A DNA stretch of 64,000 bases from Kibdelosporangium philippinense. GTDB lineage: Bacteria; Actinomycetota; Actinomycetes; Mycobacteriales; Pseudonocardiaceae. Made by a program: the position numbers and the translations under genes. Of this stretch, positions 18,903 through 29,500 are shown in pieces. Location of the stretch: contig NZ_JAJVCN010000002.1 of NCBI RefSeq assembly GCF_021390435.2, positions 1,674,001 to 1,738,000 of the forward strand, written 5' to 3'. The notes below the pieces were generated by a model that searched no databases, had not been told where the DNA came from, and saw nothing but the letters and a program-made list of their open reading frames with translations. Every line of letters begins with the position of its first letter. The stretch's first letter is position 1.

Positions 18903-19379
18903 AATTGGTTGCGCACCGTGGCTTCTGATACTTCGGTATGACCATACTCAGTTTCGGTGGAGCATGGTCGGAAAACACTCTTCCGCATTACAGTCCTAGA
19001 CCGTGCTCGCGCTATGAACTGGGTGATGGACTTTGCCTCCCCCCTGCCCGACCTCGTGGAACGTACTTATTTTGGGTTGTTGGTTTGCGTGGCGAGCTCC
19101 AGGTGTGGTCAAAAGTATTTTCGGGCAGTTGGGCGCATACAAAAGGGCATGTTTGGTTCGGAAATCGCATGTCTTCGGGAATGTTGGATAGAGTATAATT
19201 GTTGGTTGATGGCGTGTCAGGACGGCTTGTCTAGGATTGTCCGGATAGCGAGTTGGAGAGTTGGAGTTGGCTGTAACGTCTGGACAGCTGGCCTACGGGC
19301 CCAGTTCCTGCGGTGGTGAATGTGGCCATGACGGCCCGACTTTCTGAACGTCGAGTCGTGTCTTTCCCTCTGAGCTGAA
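18903..19379 (+). other. Intergenic stretch without a convincing gene
   Basis: This stretch lies between IS1380 copy 2 and the IS5-type element. It is less G/C-rich than its surroundings. A TATAAT hexamer occurs near 19193 but without a convincing -35 element. The open frames show no recognisable protein features. It is probably the original spacer downstream of giant gene A, displaced by the IS insertions. Confidence 0.5.
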
Positions 19380-20412
19380 TGAGCTTTTCCGCGTAACCGT
19401 TGGTGACTGTGGGTAGCGATGGTTCGTGCGGTGGTTCGGTGACACGCTGGATCCATTGCTATACAACAGAAGAGCGCAGAACCCCGGTATGAAGGTGGTC
19501 CTACCACAGATCAACTTCATAGAGGGTTCTGCGCTGGATGAGTGTCGCATACACCGCTGTCCTGGAGGTGTCCGAGGACAGTGTCTTGTTCCTGTCGGTC
19601 TGCTGCACGCCGAGCGGCTGCGGCGTGGTACCCGCAAGGGAACCCGCGTGCTGGGCACCTACAAGCAGGCCGTGTTGGTGCTGCGCTGGTTCCTGGACGA
19701 TGCCCGGATGTCGGCGCTGGCCCGGGACAACGGCATTGCGGTGTCGACCGCGTACGAGTATCGGGACGAGGGCATCGCGGTACTCGCCGCGCGCCGGCCG
19801 TCGTTGCACGGTGCGCTGCTGGCGGCGAAAGCCGCTGGCCACTCGCATGTGATCGTGGACGGCACGCTGATCTACACCGACCGGATCTCCACACCGGGCC
19901 CCACGCCGGGGTGGACCTGTGGTGGAGCGGCAAACACCACCATCACGGCGGGAACATCCAGGTCGTCTCCGCCCCGGACGGGTGGCCACTGTGGACCTCC
20001 GGCGTGCGGCCCGGCCGCGAACACGACACCAGCGTCGCCCGCGCCGACCCCGACCTACTGGCCCGGATCACCGACTGGATCAGCCACGGTGCCCTCGCGC
20101 TGGCCGATCTGGGCTACGAAGGCGAACCCGAGACCTTCACCATCCCGTTCAAGAAGCCGAAAGACGGACAACTCACCATCGACCAGCAGGCCTACAACGC
20201 CATCCATGGCGGGCCTACGCTGCCTGGCGAACGCGCCAACTCGCTGCTCAAGACCACCTACAAAGCCCTCCGCCGCTACCGCGGCTGCCCCTGGCGACTT
20301 GGCGACATCGTCGCCGCCGCTCTGGTCCTGCTTTACCACGAGCACCGCCGAACCACATGACCAGCCAGAAGTTGATCACACAAAGCAACCAAAGGTTACG
20401 CGGAAAGGCTCA
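19380..20412 (+). mobile_element. IS5-type insertion sequence (defective)
   Basis: The imperfect terminal inverted repeats are TGAGCTTTTCCGCGTAACC on the left (19380) and its near reverse complement GGTTACGCGGAAAGGCTCA on the right (ending 20412). No clear target duplication is visible. The transposase inside is frameshifted twice. IS1380 copy 3 sits 22 bp beyond the right end. Confidence 0.75.
19538..20360 (+). pseudogene. IS5-type (DDE_Tnp_4-like) transposase, two frameshifts
   Basis: Protein similarity moves through three frames. It begins at the ATG at 19538, passes to a second frame around 19600 (LLHAERLRRGTRKG block through VIVDGTLIYTDR), then to a third frame around 19900 (DLWWSGKHHHHGGNIQVV to the end). 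The joined protein aligns with the intact transposase at 36009-36902, including its HTH region and the DDE context (VDGT, ADLGYEG). Two separate shifts make programmed frameshifting unlikely, so the gene is read as inactive. Confidence 0.75.
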
Positions 20413-20434
20413 CTACCTGATACAGGCAGGTTAG

Positions 20435-22096
20435 CCCAGGTGTTTCATGTGATCCCGGGATGATCTTGTGTTGAGTCTGGTTGATCTCGCGGCGAGCGAT
20501 TCGAGAGATAGGCGCGAGCATGCCGCCGACCTGCTGTCGTGTCGGCCGCTCCGGGGTCTTTCGGGTCGTCGGGACAGGGTGGACGGGTCAGGTGAACGCG
20601 GCACGGATCCTCAACCACGCCTCGGCGATGGCATCGGCGTATTTCCAGGTCCGGTCGATACGGAGGCGGACCTGCCGGGCGCTGCGGGTGATGCGGGCGG
20701 CCACGTGCAACACCAGATTGCGGAAGGTGGCGATCTCGGCATGCGCCAACTCCGGTGTGCCGGTGAACCCGAGCAGTTTGGCCCAGCACACCAGATCCGT
20801 GGCTGCCAGCAGGGTTTCCAGCCAGGCGACGTTCTCATCCCACCCCCGGCAGGGAAGGTTACGCAGCCCGGCGGCTTTGCCTTCCCGGATGCGGTCTTCG
20901 ACCCGGGCGTGCTGGCGGTGGTCAAGCTCCAGCCCGGCGTTCTGACCGGGGATCACCCGCTCGGGAATGTCGGTGATGAACGCGGTGATCCGGTGCCCGT
21001 CGACGTCGGTGAACCGCAACTGCGCACCGGGATGGGGACGTTCGGCGCGCAGCAGCACCCGGGAGCCTTCCGGCCAGGCTGTCAGGTCCAGCAGGCCGGT
21101 GACCTCGGCGACCCAGGCGCCGTCCCGGATCCCGCCATCCGACTCGATCGCGGATTGCCAGCACTGGTCGGGCACCTCATCCACGATGGCCTGGATGCGG
21201 GCGTCCACGGGGAACCCGAAGGAGAACCACACCCCACGATCCCGGCACGCCGTCGCGAAGGCGTGGGTGGCGCCGGCGGAGTCCGAGCGGGCCACCACCC
21301 GCACCGTGTCCGGGTCACCCGGCCGAGGCCGGGCGTGCTCGGGCAGGGCGGCCAACGCCTGCTCCAGCACGGTGACATGATCGGCGGCGGTGTTGCTGCC
21401 CGCGTTGCCCGGACGCAGCAACCCGGCCAGGGCCTCGCCGCCGGAGACCTCCGGGCGGTCCAGAAACGCCAGCAACGGGTGAAACCCGAACGTGCGTTTC
21501 CAGGTTTTCGCCGCGTTTTGCTTGGTCTCCGCGTGCGAGATCGTGACTGTGGCGTCGAAATCGATCCGCAGCAGCTGTGTCAGGTCCGGGGTGGCGCCGG
21601 CGGCCCAGGCCCGTTCCCGTGCCGCTGCCCGCGCGGCACGCACCCTGGACAGATGGGCCGGGTCAACGCGGTCCAGCATCCGCCAGGTGGTCGGCATCGA
21701 CGCGACCGGCCCGCATACCTCGTGCCGGTCGCCGAACACCTCGATGTGGGAGACACAGTCGCCGCCATCTGCGATCGCGACCGCCAGGTCGGTGAACACC
21801 CGGCCTGGCGCGTGCTGCCACCGTCCGGCATAGGTGTCGGCCAGCGCAGTGCTGATCCCGCTCACCAGCCCGGTATCCCAGGCCAGTTCCCGCAGCATTC
21901 CGACCCCGGCATGCGACACGACACCCGTACCGTCCGCGCTGACCTTGACCCGGCGGGACCGTTCGATACGCTTCATCCGCGAAGTGCCTTCCCGTTCGAG
22001 AACCTGGACCCTAGACAAGTCCCAGTTTCCCTTACAGGGCAGGCACTTCGTTCTATCTACGGCTCGTGTCGCGGCTATCCGCGTGAAACACCTGGG
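20435..22096 (-). mobile_element. IS1380-family insertion sequence, copy 3
   Basis: The terminal inverted repeats are CCCAGGTGTTTCATGTG (left) and CGCGTGAAACACCTGGG (right). The element is flanked by a perfect 4-bp duplication TTAG at 20431-20434 and 22097-22100. It has the same orientation as copy 1. The intact transposase and clean duplication suggest a recent insertion. Confidence 0.92.
20588..21976 (-). CDS. IS1380 family transposase (copy 3)
   Basis: Intact 462-residue DDE transposase. The ATG at 21976 (MKRIERSRRVK) matches the starts of copies 1 and 2; the frame extends further upstream to 22018 but that part is not conserved. The same catalytic blocks are present: DFDATVTISH, ARSDSAGATH and EDRIREGKAAG. 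It differs from copy 2 at many scattered positions, so the copies diverged before or after separate arrivals rather than by one recent burst. Confidence 0.92.
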   Translation of the reverse strand: MKRIERSRRVKVSADGTGVVSHAGVGMLRELAWDTGLVSGISTALADTYAGRWQHAPGRVFTDLAVAIADGGDCVSHIEVFGDRHEVCGPVASMPTTWRMLDRVDPAHLSRVRAARAAARERAWAAGATPDLTQLLRIDFDATVTISHAETKQNAAKTWKRTFGFHPLLAFLDRPEVSGGEALAGLLRPGNAGSNTAADHVTVLEQALAALPEHARPRPGDPDTVRVVARSDSAGATHAFATACRDRGVWFSFGFPVDARIQAIVDEVPDQCWQSAIESDGGIRDGAWVAEVTGLLDLTAWPEGSRVLLRAERPHPGAQLRFTDVDGHRITAFITDIPERVIPGQNAGLELDHRQHARVEDRIREGKAAGLRNLPCRGWDENVAWLETLLAATDLVCWAKLLGFTGTPELAHAEIATFRNLVLHVAARITRSARQVRLRIDRTWKYADAIAEAWLRIRAAFT

Positions 22097-22100
22097 TTAG

Positions 22101-22527
22101 CTGTCAGGCTTGCCTGGTTGATGATCAATCGACCAAAGAACACAACGCCGACCCGTGAGCACAAATCTGGTTGCTCAAAAAGGGCCTTGCTCTTTGAGGA
22201 AATTGCACGAATAGATCCAGGTCGGCGGGAACAGGCGAGTTCAGAGGCGTAACATGCCCGTCGCGACGTCTGGCCAGCGCCTTGTCGTGGCAGAGTTGGT
22301 TGTCCGACATTAGCGGCAACTCGGTGCTCGTGGGAGTGGTCTCTCGCATCTTTTCGGCGATCGTTCGGAACTGTGACATACGTCTCGCCGTCTATATGGG
22401 CAGTTCGAGATGTATTTATGGGCACTGTTGCGGCCGATGCATTGCGTGGCGACTTCACTTGCCGCGATTCTGTGATCGCAATATTTGCCGGATCGCTTCA
22501 CTTCTACTGAAGAGGAAATCTCAAATT
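22101..22527 (+). other. Intergenic stretch upstream of the decayed secreted-protein gene
   Basis: No coding pattern is supported here. The last part carries a good ribosome-binding site, GAGGAAA at about 22512-22518, nine bases before the ATG at 22528. The stretch should therefore contain the promoter and leader of the broken gene that follows. Confidence 0.5.
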
Positions 22528-22840
22528 ATGTCTTCAGTAACTAAAAGAGTTGCACAGGCGCCGCCGCGGTCGTGTTTAGTGCCCTCGCCCTCGGGGCTTA
22601 CGGGAACCGCGCAGGCCGCGACGACCAATACGACGTCGTTCAAGCTGTGCAACAATGGCTCTGACTACACCGTTTCGGCCTAGTTTCTTCGACCGTCGCA
22701 GATTTACGTCCTACGTACCCTCGCCTGGCCACTGCTGGACGAACGATGCCAACCGCGCTGAGAAGTTCTTGCGGTGATCTGAGTGGCGTCTAACTCGTAC
22801 AACATAAGCATCCGCTGTAGACACTGCGAGCCGTGGCGTG
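22528..22840 (+). pseudogene. Decayed small secreted protein gene (signal peptide, multiple frameshifts)
   Basis: From the ATG at 22528 (ribosome site GAGGAAA) the reading begins MSSVTKRVAQA. The hydrophobic signal core AAVVFSALALGAYG is then found only in a neighbouring frame. The first frame resumes at TAQAATTNTTSFKLCNNGSD and ends at a TAG at about 22681. The continuation FTSYVPSPGHCWTNDANRAEKF appears in another frame at about 22690-22775, and NSYNISIR in yet another near 22790. The spliced reading gives one Sec-type signal peptide, an AxA-like cleavage site and a small Cys-containing exported domain. With at least three lesions it is a true pseudogene rather than a single sequencing error. 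The function is unknown. Confidence 0.6.
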
Positions 22841-23080
22841 GATCGTGGTGCGAACTGGAGACTAACGACGACGCTGGCGGCCGTGGTGCGAGTTGGCCAA
22901 AAACAAATGATCAGGTGGATGCGAGCGAAACGGCGGAGAAGAATTCATTCCTTAAACCGTGTTGCAGATTCGATTTCTGTCGGGGGCACGTGCAGCATCC
23001 ACGCAAGCGCTGGTCACCTCTTATACCCATTGGCCCGTTCTGGTTGTTTACTGGTGCGTGTAGTCGATTGAGGTGGTTTT

Positions 23081-23336
23081 ATGTCGTCTTCCCTTGAACA
23101 GTAGCTTCAGCAGGCCTTGGACGAATTTCGGCGGAGTCGTCGAGAAGCGATCGATGTGCACGCGGGATGGCCGAGATCGAGGTGACCGTCACTGCGCCGC
23201 GCAGGGGGTGTCGGTGACTGCTGGTCAACATGGTCTGGTGTGGGATGGGCAGTGCCCGTTGACGGCGTATCGCCGGTTGACGCCGTCGGAACTCGCGGCT
23301 GTCGTGCTGGACACGATGACCAAGGAGTTCGTATGA
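23081..23336 (+). pseudogene. YbaB/EbfC-like protein gene, decayed
   Basis: The start is an ATG at 23081 with GAGGTGG just upstream. The reading MSSSLEQ is followed by an in-frame TAG at 23102, then LQQALDEFRRSRREAIDVHAG in the same frame. A shift near 23164 leads to MAEIEVTVTAPRRG, and a second shift in a G5 run (23204-23208) leads to GVSVTAGQHGLVWDGQ and a PSELAAVVLDTM ending. The order of amphipathic helix, beta pair and closing helix fits the YbaB/EbfC family, whose members often precede actinobacterial type VII effector genes. Three lesions indicate loss of function. It is followed by an ATGA overlap with the next small gene. Confidence 0.6.
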
Positions 23337-23491
23337 GCCGATTCCGGTCGAGCCTGCGACACACCCGCGTGCTGTTGTCGGATGCGGGCGCCGAGGCGGT
23401 TCCGGTGACAAAAGCCTCGGCTATGGAGCCGTTCTTGAGCAATACGGAACTGAAGCGAGCGAGTGCGCAGGTAGAGCCGCTCGACAAGTGA
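23333..23491 (+). CDS. Small hypothetical protein upstream of giant effector B
   Basis: A 52-residue product begins MSRFRSSLRHTRVLL. Support comes from a strong ribosome site (AAGGAG, five bases before the ATG) and an ATGA overlap with the stop of the decayed EbfC-like frame, implying translational coupling. There is no signal peptide or membrane segment; the N-terminus is basic. The function is not recognised. Its position between an EbfC-like gene and a WXG100-like effector suggests it was part of the same type VII substrate operon, possibly as a chaperone or accessory protein (inference). Confidence 0.5.
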   Translation: MSRFRSSLRHTRVLLSDAGAEAVPVTKASAMEPFLSNTELKRASAQVEPLDK

Positions 23492-23586
23492 TCCCTTGAG
23501 CATGACGTGAAGGTGGTGTGCCGTGCGGGTTTCCTGCGTTCCGGCGGCTGGAGGCGCCACCTGCGCGGTGAGTGGGATCAGTTGTT

Positions 23587-26500
23587 ATGTCTGAACCGTC
23601 AGGTGACCAGAGCCATTTCGTTCCGGATGGGTGGCAGGGCCTACCGATCCTGATCGCGGGTGGGCCGTTGCCGCCTGGGCAGATCGAGCTGATGCGTGAG
23701 CAGGCTGTGGCGTATCGGGCTTACGCGCAGCGGGTTCTGAGCGCGGGCGAGGGTCTGCAGCGTCTGGTGGACGGGGTCGGGGACAGTGTCAGTCCCGAGG
23801 TGGCGGAGAAGTTCCGTGTGCATATGGCGGAGCTCAGTGATGGCCGGGGGCAGGCGCTCGCGGAGATCGCGAATTTGCAGGCGTGGAAGCTCGACGAGCA
23901 GGCCACCAATATCGACTCTGGCCGGTACGGGATTTATGTCCAGGTGGTCTGGACGGTGTCGGAGCTGGCGTATATCGCGGCGTCCATCTTTCTGTGGGCG
24001 ACGTGGCCGTTTGTGTTCGCGCTCGGGCAGTTGATGGTGCGGCTGGTGCGGATGGGCATCAGCTACAAGACGGCGGCGATTATTGCGGCGAGGATCGCGT
24101 GGGAGGGCGTTAAGAGGGGCGCTGACAACGTCGCGGTTACCGCGATGACTCAGGGTTTCGATGACTTTGTGAAGGTGGCGTCCAAGGGGCTGGGTGATAT
24201 TCCGACGTCTGGGTTCGCCGTGCCGAAACTGATCAAGCAGATTCCGCCGGACAATTGGTGGTATACCGGTCGCCGGTTCGTCGATGAGGCGGCGGAGGAA
24301 GCGGGCGAGGAGTTCGCGCAGGGTGGTATTGCCGACAACTTGGCCGATCCGGGCCGGGTGGATCTCAAGAACTGGGGGACCGGGGCGGGTATCGGCGCTG
24401 TCGGTGGTGGGGCTGGTTCTGCGGCGGGTAGTGCTGGCCGTAAAGCGGGTCTGAAAGGGAGTCACAACAAGAACCGGGTCAACGGGATGCAGTCCGGGTG
24501 GGCGGGCGAGATCGCGGCCGGTGGTGCGGGGATGGCTGTTGGGGGTTCGCCGTTGGATATTGGTTTTGGTGTTGTGAACAGTACGTTCACTGACCCGGTG
24601 ATGCATGAGGTGGAGACGAAGGCCCGCGAGGCCATCCACGAGCGGCAGAAGCAGGCGGGGTTGCACGGCGGGGAGGTGGTGCCGCCGCCCACATTGGCCA
24701 ATCCGGACAGTCTGGTTGGCATGGGCGGCTCGGGCCCTGCGGGGCTGGTGGGTCCGGCTGGTGGTCCGTCGAATACGAGTGGTGGCGGCAACAATCAGCC
24801 GCTGGGCGGTGGTGCGTCTGGTGGTGGTGGCGACGGTCCGGTGGGGCCGGATGGTCAGCCGGTCACACCGCCGCCGGCTTCGCCAGGTTCAGGTCCGCTG
24901 GCGCCGCCCGCTCCCGGTGGCGGTCCGGTCGCGCCATCGGTCGGGCCGTCAGGAGGCACGAACGGATCGTCCGGGCCGAGTGCGCCGTCGGGTGGTCCCA
25001 GTGGTGTGGTCGGTGGGCCGGTCAGCGGGCCGGCCACCCTGTCGAGTGGTGGACCCGGCGGCCCTGGTGGATCTAGTGGTGGCTCGGGTCCGGTTGGTCC
25101 TGCGGTGTCATCGGGTGGCCTGGGTGGGACGGTTGGCGCCGGTGAGCTGAGTGGTTCGTCGAGTGATCCCGGTGGGTCGCTGGGTGGGCCGAGCGCGGTC
25201 AACGGCGGGCCTGGTGTGTCGGGCGATGGTCCGGCGGTGAACGCGGGATCCAGTGCCGTGACGGGTGCGTCGGGCAGTGGACCAGCTGGTGTGCAGTCCC
25301 CGGCCACGGCTGAACAAACCGGCCCCGTGGCGCGGGGGCCGGTGCCGACCGTGTCACACGGTTCGTCGGTACACAGTCCGGTGAGCCTGGGCACCACCGG
25401 GTCCGGGCCGGAAGGCCTGCCGGGGCTGGAAGGCCTGTCCGGGCAGGACGTTGTGCGGGTTCCGGCGGCCACGGACCACCTTGTGTCCGATGTGGACGAT
25501 GGTGATGCCAGGACGCTCGTCGGCGACGTGGACGACGGCATCGCGACCCGGGTGGTCGGTGATAACGACACCGCCACACTGGTCGACGTCGACACGTCCG
25601 GCGACAAGGACCAGCTGTCGGTCGAGGACAAGCAGGACGGCCAGTCCGATGTGACAGCCCAGCAGCTGCAGTCCAGTGCGTCCGCCACCCCACAGGCCGC
25701 GACAGCGACAGCGGAATCAGCCTCGACGCCGAAGCCGGAGACCACCACCGGCCCACGGCCGGCGACGGCCCCGGAAACCAGCACGGTGACGACCGCCGCG
25801 ACCCAGAACCCTGGTGCGCAACTGGAAAGCGGCATCGCGCCGAAGACGGAGACGCCCGGCATGGTCGACGCCAGGCCGACATCCGACGGCACACCCCACC
25901 CGCAGACCACGGCACCGAACATCGAGAACACGCCGAAGACTGAGACTCGGACTGAGACTGAGATCGCGGTACAGGATCCGTCTGCCACCAAGCTTGACAT
26001 GGATCGGGATTCCGGGCTGCGCCCCGCGCAGGAATCGGCCGACCAGGTCCGCCGGGAGTCCGAACTGCCGCGGCCGATGGTCCCAGCGGGTGCGGGCGTC
26101 AGTCCCGAGTCCGACAACAGGACCGAGGTGGACGTCGCCTGGGCCGACGACGAAACCCTGTACGACGGGTCCGATACGGACACGACGTTCGAGCATGACC
26201 AGGACACCACCGTGCCGGGGGACAAACAGGCCGGTGTAACAGTCCAGCAGGCCCCGCACCAGGCTTCCCAGCAGGCCGTCACCACCCAGGCGCCGAAGCA
26301 GACGAACACCACGAGCGACCCCGACGACGAAGCCGAGACGAAGACCTTGGCCGAGGTACCCGTGTCGAAGGGCGTGGATTCGAAGCTCGGGCTCGACAAG
26401 CTCGACGCTGTGCTCAGGGACAAACTCGGTGACCTGCTCGAGCAGCGACCCACTACCGAGATGGTGTTCGACGTCCCGCCGATCCAGGTCTTCCCTGTCA

Positions 26501-29500
26501 TGGTTGAGTACGACGTCAACAACAAGACCGTCAACAACAGGACTGAGGACAACGCCACCGGGACCGGCGCCGAACCGAACCCGCAGACCAGCCCGTCCCC
26601 CGAGCAAGGACCTACCGCGGCACAGGAGTACGCGCGCCACTACCGCGAACAGTTCGGCATGGTATCCGCCCCTGTCGATCCGGCCACCGGCTCGCTCACC
26701 GACACAGCTCAGCACCCCGCGACCGCCACCGAGTTCACGCAGGACGATCAGGACAAACCCCGGAACGTGGGCCAGGGCGATGTCGGGCCGTCGATGGGAC
26801 AGTCGCCTGCGAAGTCCTCGGCCGGGAGCATGTCGGTTGACGACGACATGTCGGATGGCAGGTCGACGGACGATGACATGTCGACTGACGACGGGCCGGT
26901 GACTGGTCGTCCGGCCCACTGGCCACGCGATGTCTCCGACGTCGAGGCGTGGAAAGAAGAAATGGTCCGCGTCGAGTCGTACAGCCACGCTCTGGCGGAC
27001 CAGATTGCCCAGGCGGAGGAAATCGTCGTGGCCTATCACGGTCCGCGCCGTGTTCTCGTCGATGGCGATTCGGGTATGGACGTTTACGCCGGTGTAGTCA
27101 ATATGGTCGCCGATCAGCTGTTCATGGATGAGGGTCAACTGAACCCGGACCGGAATGCTGTCCAGCTGGCTGTCTATTTGCGCGGGGCGTTCGACCACTT
27201 GTATGCCAGGCATACGACGGACGGATCGCACGCGACACCGCAGCAGGAAGTTTACCCGGGCATCGACGATGTTGAGGTAACGGATTACTTCACGCGTGCG
27301 CAGGTTCGTGCTCGTTCGCTCATCGGGCCGGATGGTTTCGTTGTAGGCCTGTCCTACGGGAACGATCCGGATTTCATGGAAGATACGAAATTCGCTTCCA
27401 AGCGTGATTCGGGTTTCACCGAACTGCGCCACCGGATGTACTCGGGCGAGGAAGTCCGTACTCTTGGCCCGGGGGTGTCCCTGGCTATGCCTTCACCTGG
27501 TGTGACGGGGGAAGGCACCTTCCTTGTTGTTACTCACGGTGACAACGCGAGGCAGGCCGAGGTGTCGGTTGGACCCGTGGACGGTTTGGTCGATCAGCCG
27601 GGCGAGGGAAGTTCCGCGCGGACCGAACTGCTGGTCGCGGGTGATGTATTCGCTCGCCTGGTCATGGCCTCTGCGGAGTTTCAGTCGTTTGTGGACAGTG
27701 GGCGGTTTCGCTCTGTCACCTTGGTGGTCTGCAGGTCGGCGAAGTTTACGGTCGATGGCACGGCATCCGCTTTCTATCAAGAATTCAATAAGCGTTATCC
27801 GGGTATTATGGTCCATGCTTCAACGGGGCTTGTGCGCACTAACATAGATGACTCGGGTCGTCGTTACTTGGAGATAGAGGAAGGGAGATGGGTTACGTAT
27901 GGCGGCACATCTCCTGGTCAGGCCCCTGTCATTCATGACGTGCTTGATGCCATGCACGATTGGTCCGACAAAGATGCGGATCTTCGAGCCTATTATGCGG
28001 CGCAACTTCCGTTGTACTCGGTGGTCGACCGTGCTGTCTCGCTGTCCGAGACCCTGGTTCGCGACTTCGATTCATCCGGCATTCTGAACTTGCTGCCCGC
28101 CGCGGAGCAGGTGCGGGCGAGCCAAGGCGCCGGCAACGCGGATCTTGTCTGGGTTGCCGCGCTCATGCAGTTGCGTCATACACCGGGTCTGCCCGAGCTG
28201 GGTGGGGTCATCATCGCGGAGACTGACCCGGGCAGCGGGCAAGTGGTGCGCCGAGCTGTTCTGCCGCCGCCTGTGGCGCGGATGCTCCCTGTTTCCGGAA
28301 AATCCTATCAGTCCAATATGGGTTTGACGATCGTGCCAGTCCGGTGGGGGGAGGACATCTATCAGGGTGTGAATCACGCGAACGAGGTTCGTTGGTTCGA
28401 CGCTCGGCAGGTGTGGCACAAGCGGATCAATGACCACGTTGTGTCCTTTGTGGACAACCAGCCGGGCGCGTGGGAGTTCCTTCGGGCAACGGCTGCTCCT
28501 GGTGAGCGGACCATCGATGTTCATGGTCGTACGGACAGCGTTCGGGTGTCAGTCACAGGTGAGTCGCTATCGGTTGATCCGGTGACGTTCGCGCAGATCA
28601 TGCTGACGCTGGATTTGCTGTCCGACGGTCCGGCGAGGTTGTTCGCGTGTGACACTGGTTTCGAATTCGTTGACGGATTCGCGTGGGCGGTGCGGTCGAA
28701 GTTCCCGCGGTTCGAGGTGTCGGCGCCGCAGGGCAGGCTCGGGTTCGGCGACGTTCGCGCCGAGTCCGGGGTCGATCAGCCGGCGGTGCGGGTTACCGGC
28801 CCGGGTACGTGGATCACTGTCGACAGCTCCGGTATCCGGCGGTCCAAGCCGGCCGATGCTGCGGTGGGCGGTGCCGTGGTGGGCGTGCCCGTCCAGGGCC
28901 GGTGGTGGGAACGCCCGTCGACTCAAGTGGACCAGGACCTTTCGCGGTACCACGGTGTCAACATCGACATGCGGGTCACGGACTCCACAGCCGACCCGAC
29001 GACCCAGATCGCGCAGCCGTCGTCGCTGGTGGCGATATCGGATGCCCGGCGGAGGGTGGTGTTGGAGGAGTTCCGGCGCGCGTGGATCGAGGCCCCGCAG
29101 GACTCCACAGACCACGAGGTGCACCGCGCGGTGCAGAAGGCCCAGACGTGGGTAGGGCGGTTTCAAGTGGTGCCGGAATCGTTGGGGTCTCGGTTGCGTG
29201 AGCATGCCGAGGACTTCTCGGGGCTCACGCCGGTGGATCAGGATGTGATCGTCGTAGCACACCACAGCCTGATGCCATCTGATGATCCGCATGGGACAGA
29301 ACGACTCGCCTGGTCGCTGTCGGTGGACAAACCCGCCCCGCCCGACGGGGCTTGGCGACCACTTACCGTAGCCGAGCGCGCCGCCTATACCGCCGTCGCT
29401 CCGGGCATGGCCGATTATGTGACGCGCGCGGACATGTTCGCTCTGCCTGTGCACGACACCGACAACTGGCTGTACACCCTGCCACGCAACGCGGACGGTA

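Noticed and set aside
19185..19200. TATAAT hexamer as a promoter -10 box
   Set aside because: No matching -35 element at 16-18 bases and no gene downstream in range.
18957..19319. 120-residue plus frame between IS elements
   Set aside because: No ribosome site, no motif and mixed composition; more likely chance.
22282..22683. 133-residue open frame as an intact gene
   Set aside because: Only its end (from 22528) carries a coding signal and that part is a fragment of a frameshifted secreted-protein gene.
24855..26558. 567-residue minus-strand open frame opposite giant gene B
   Set aside because: It is a mirror of the Gly/Pro/Ser-rich linker in high-GC DNA; Ser/Pro/Thr-only composition, no domain or ribosome site.
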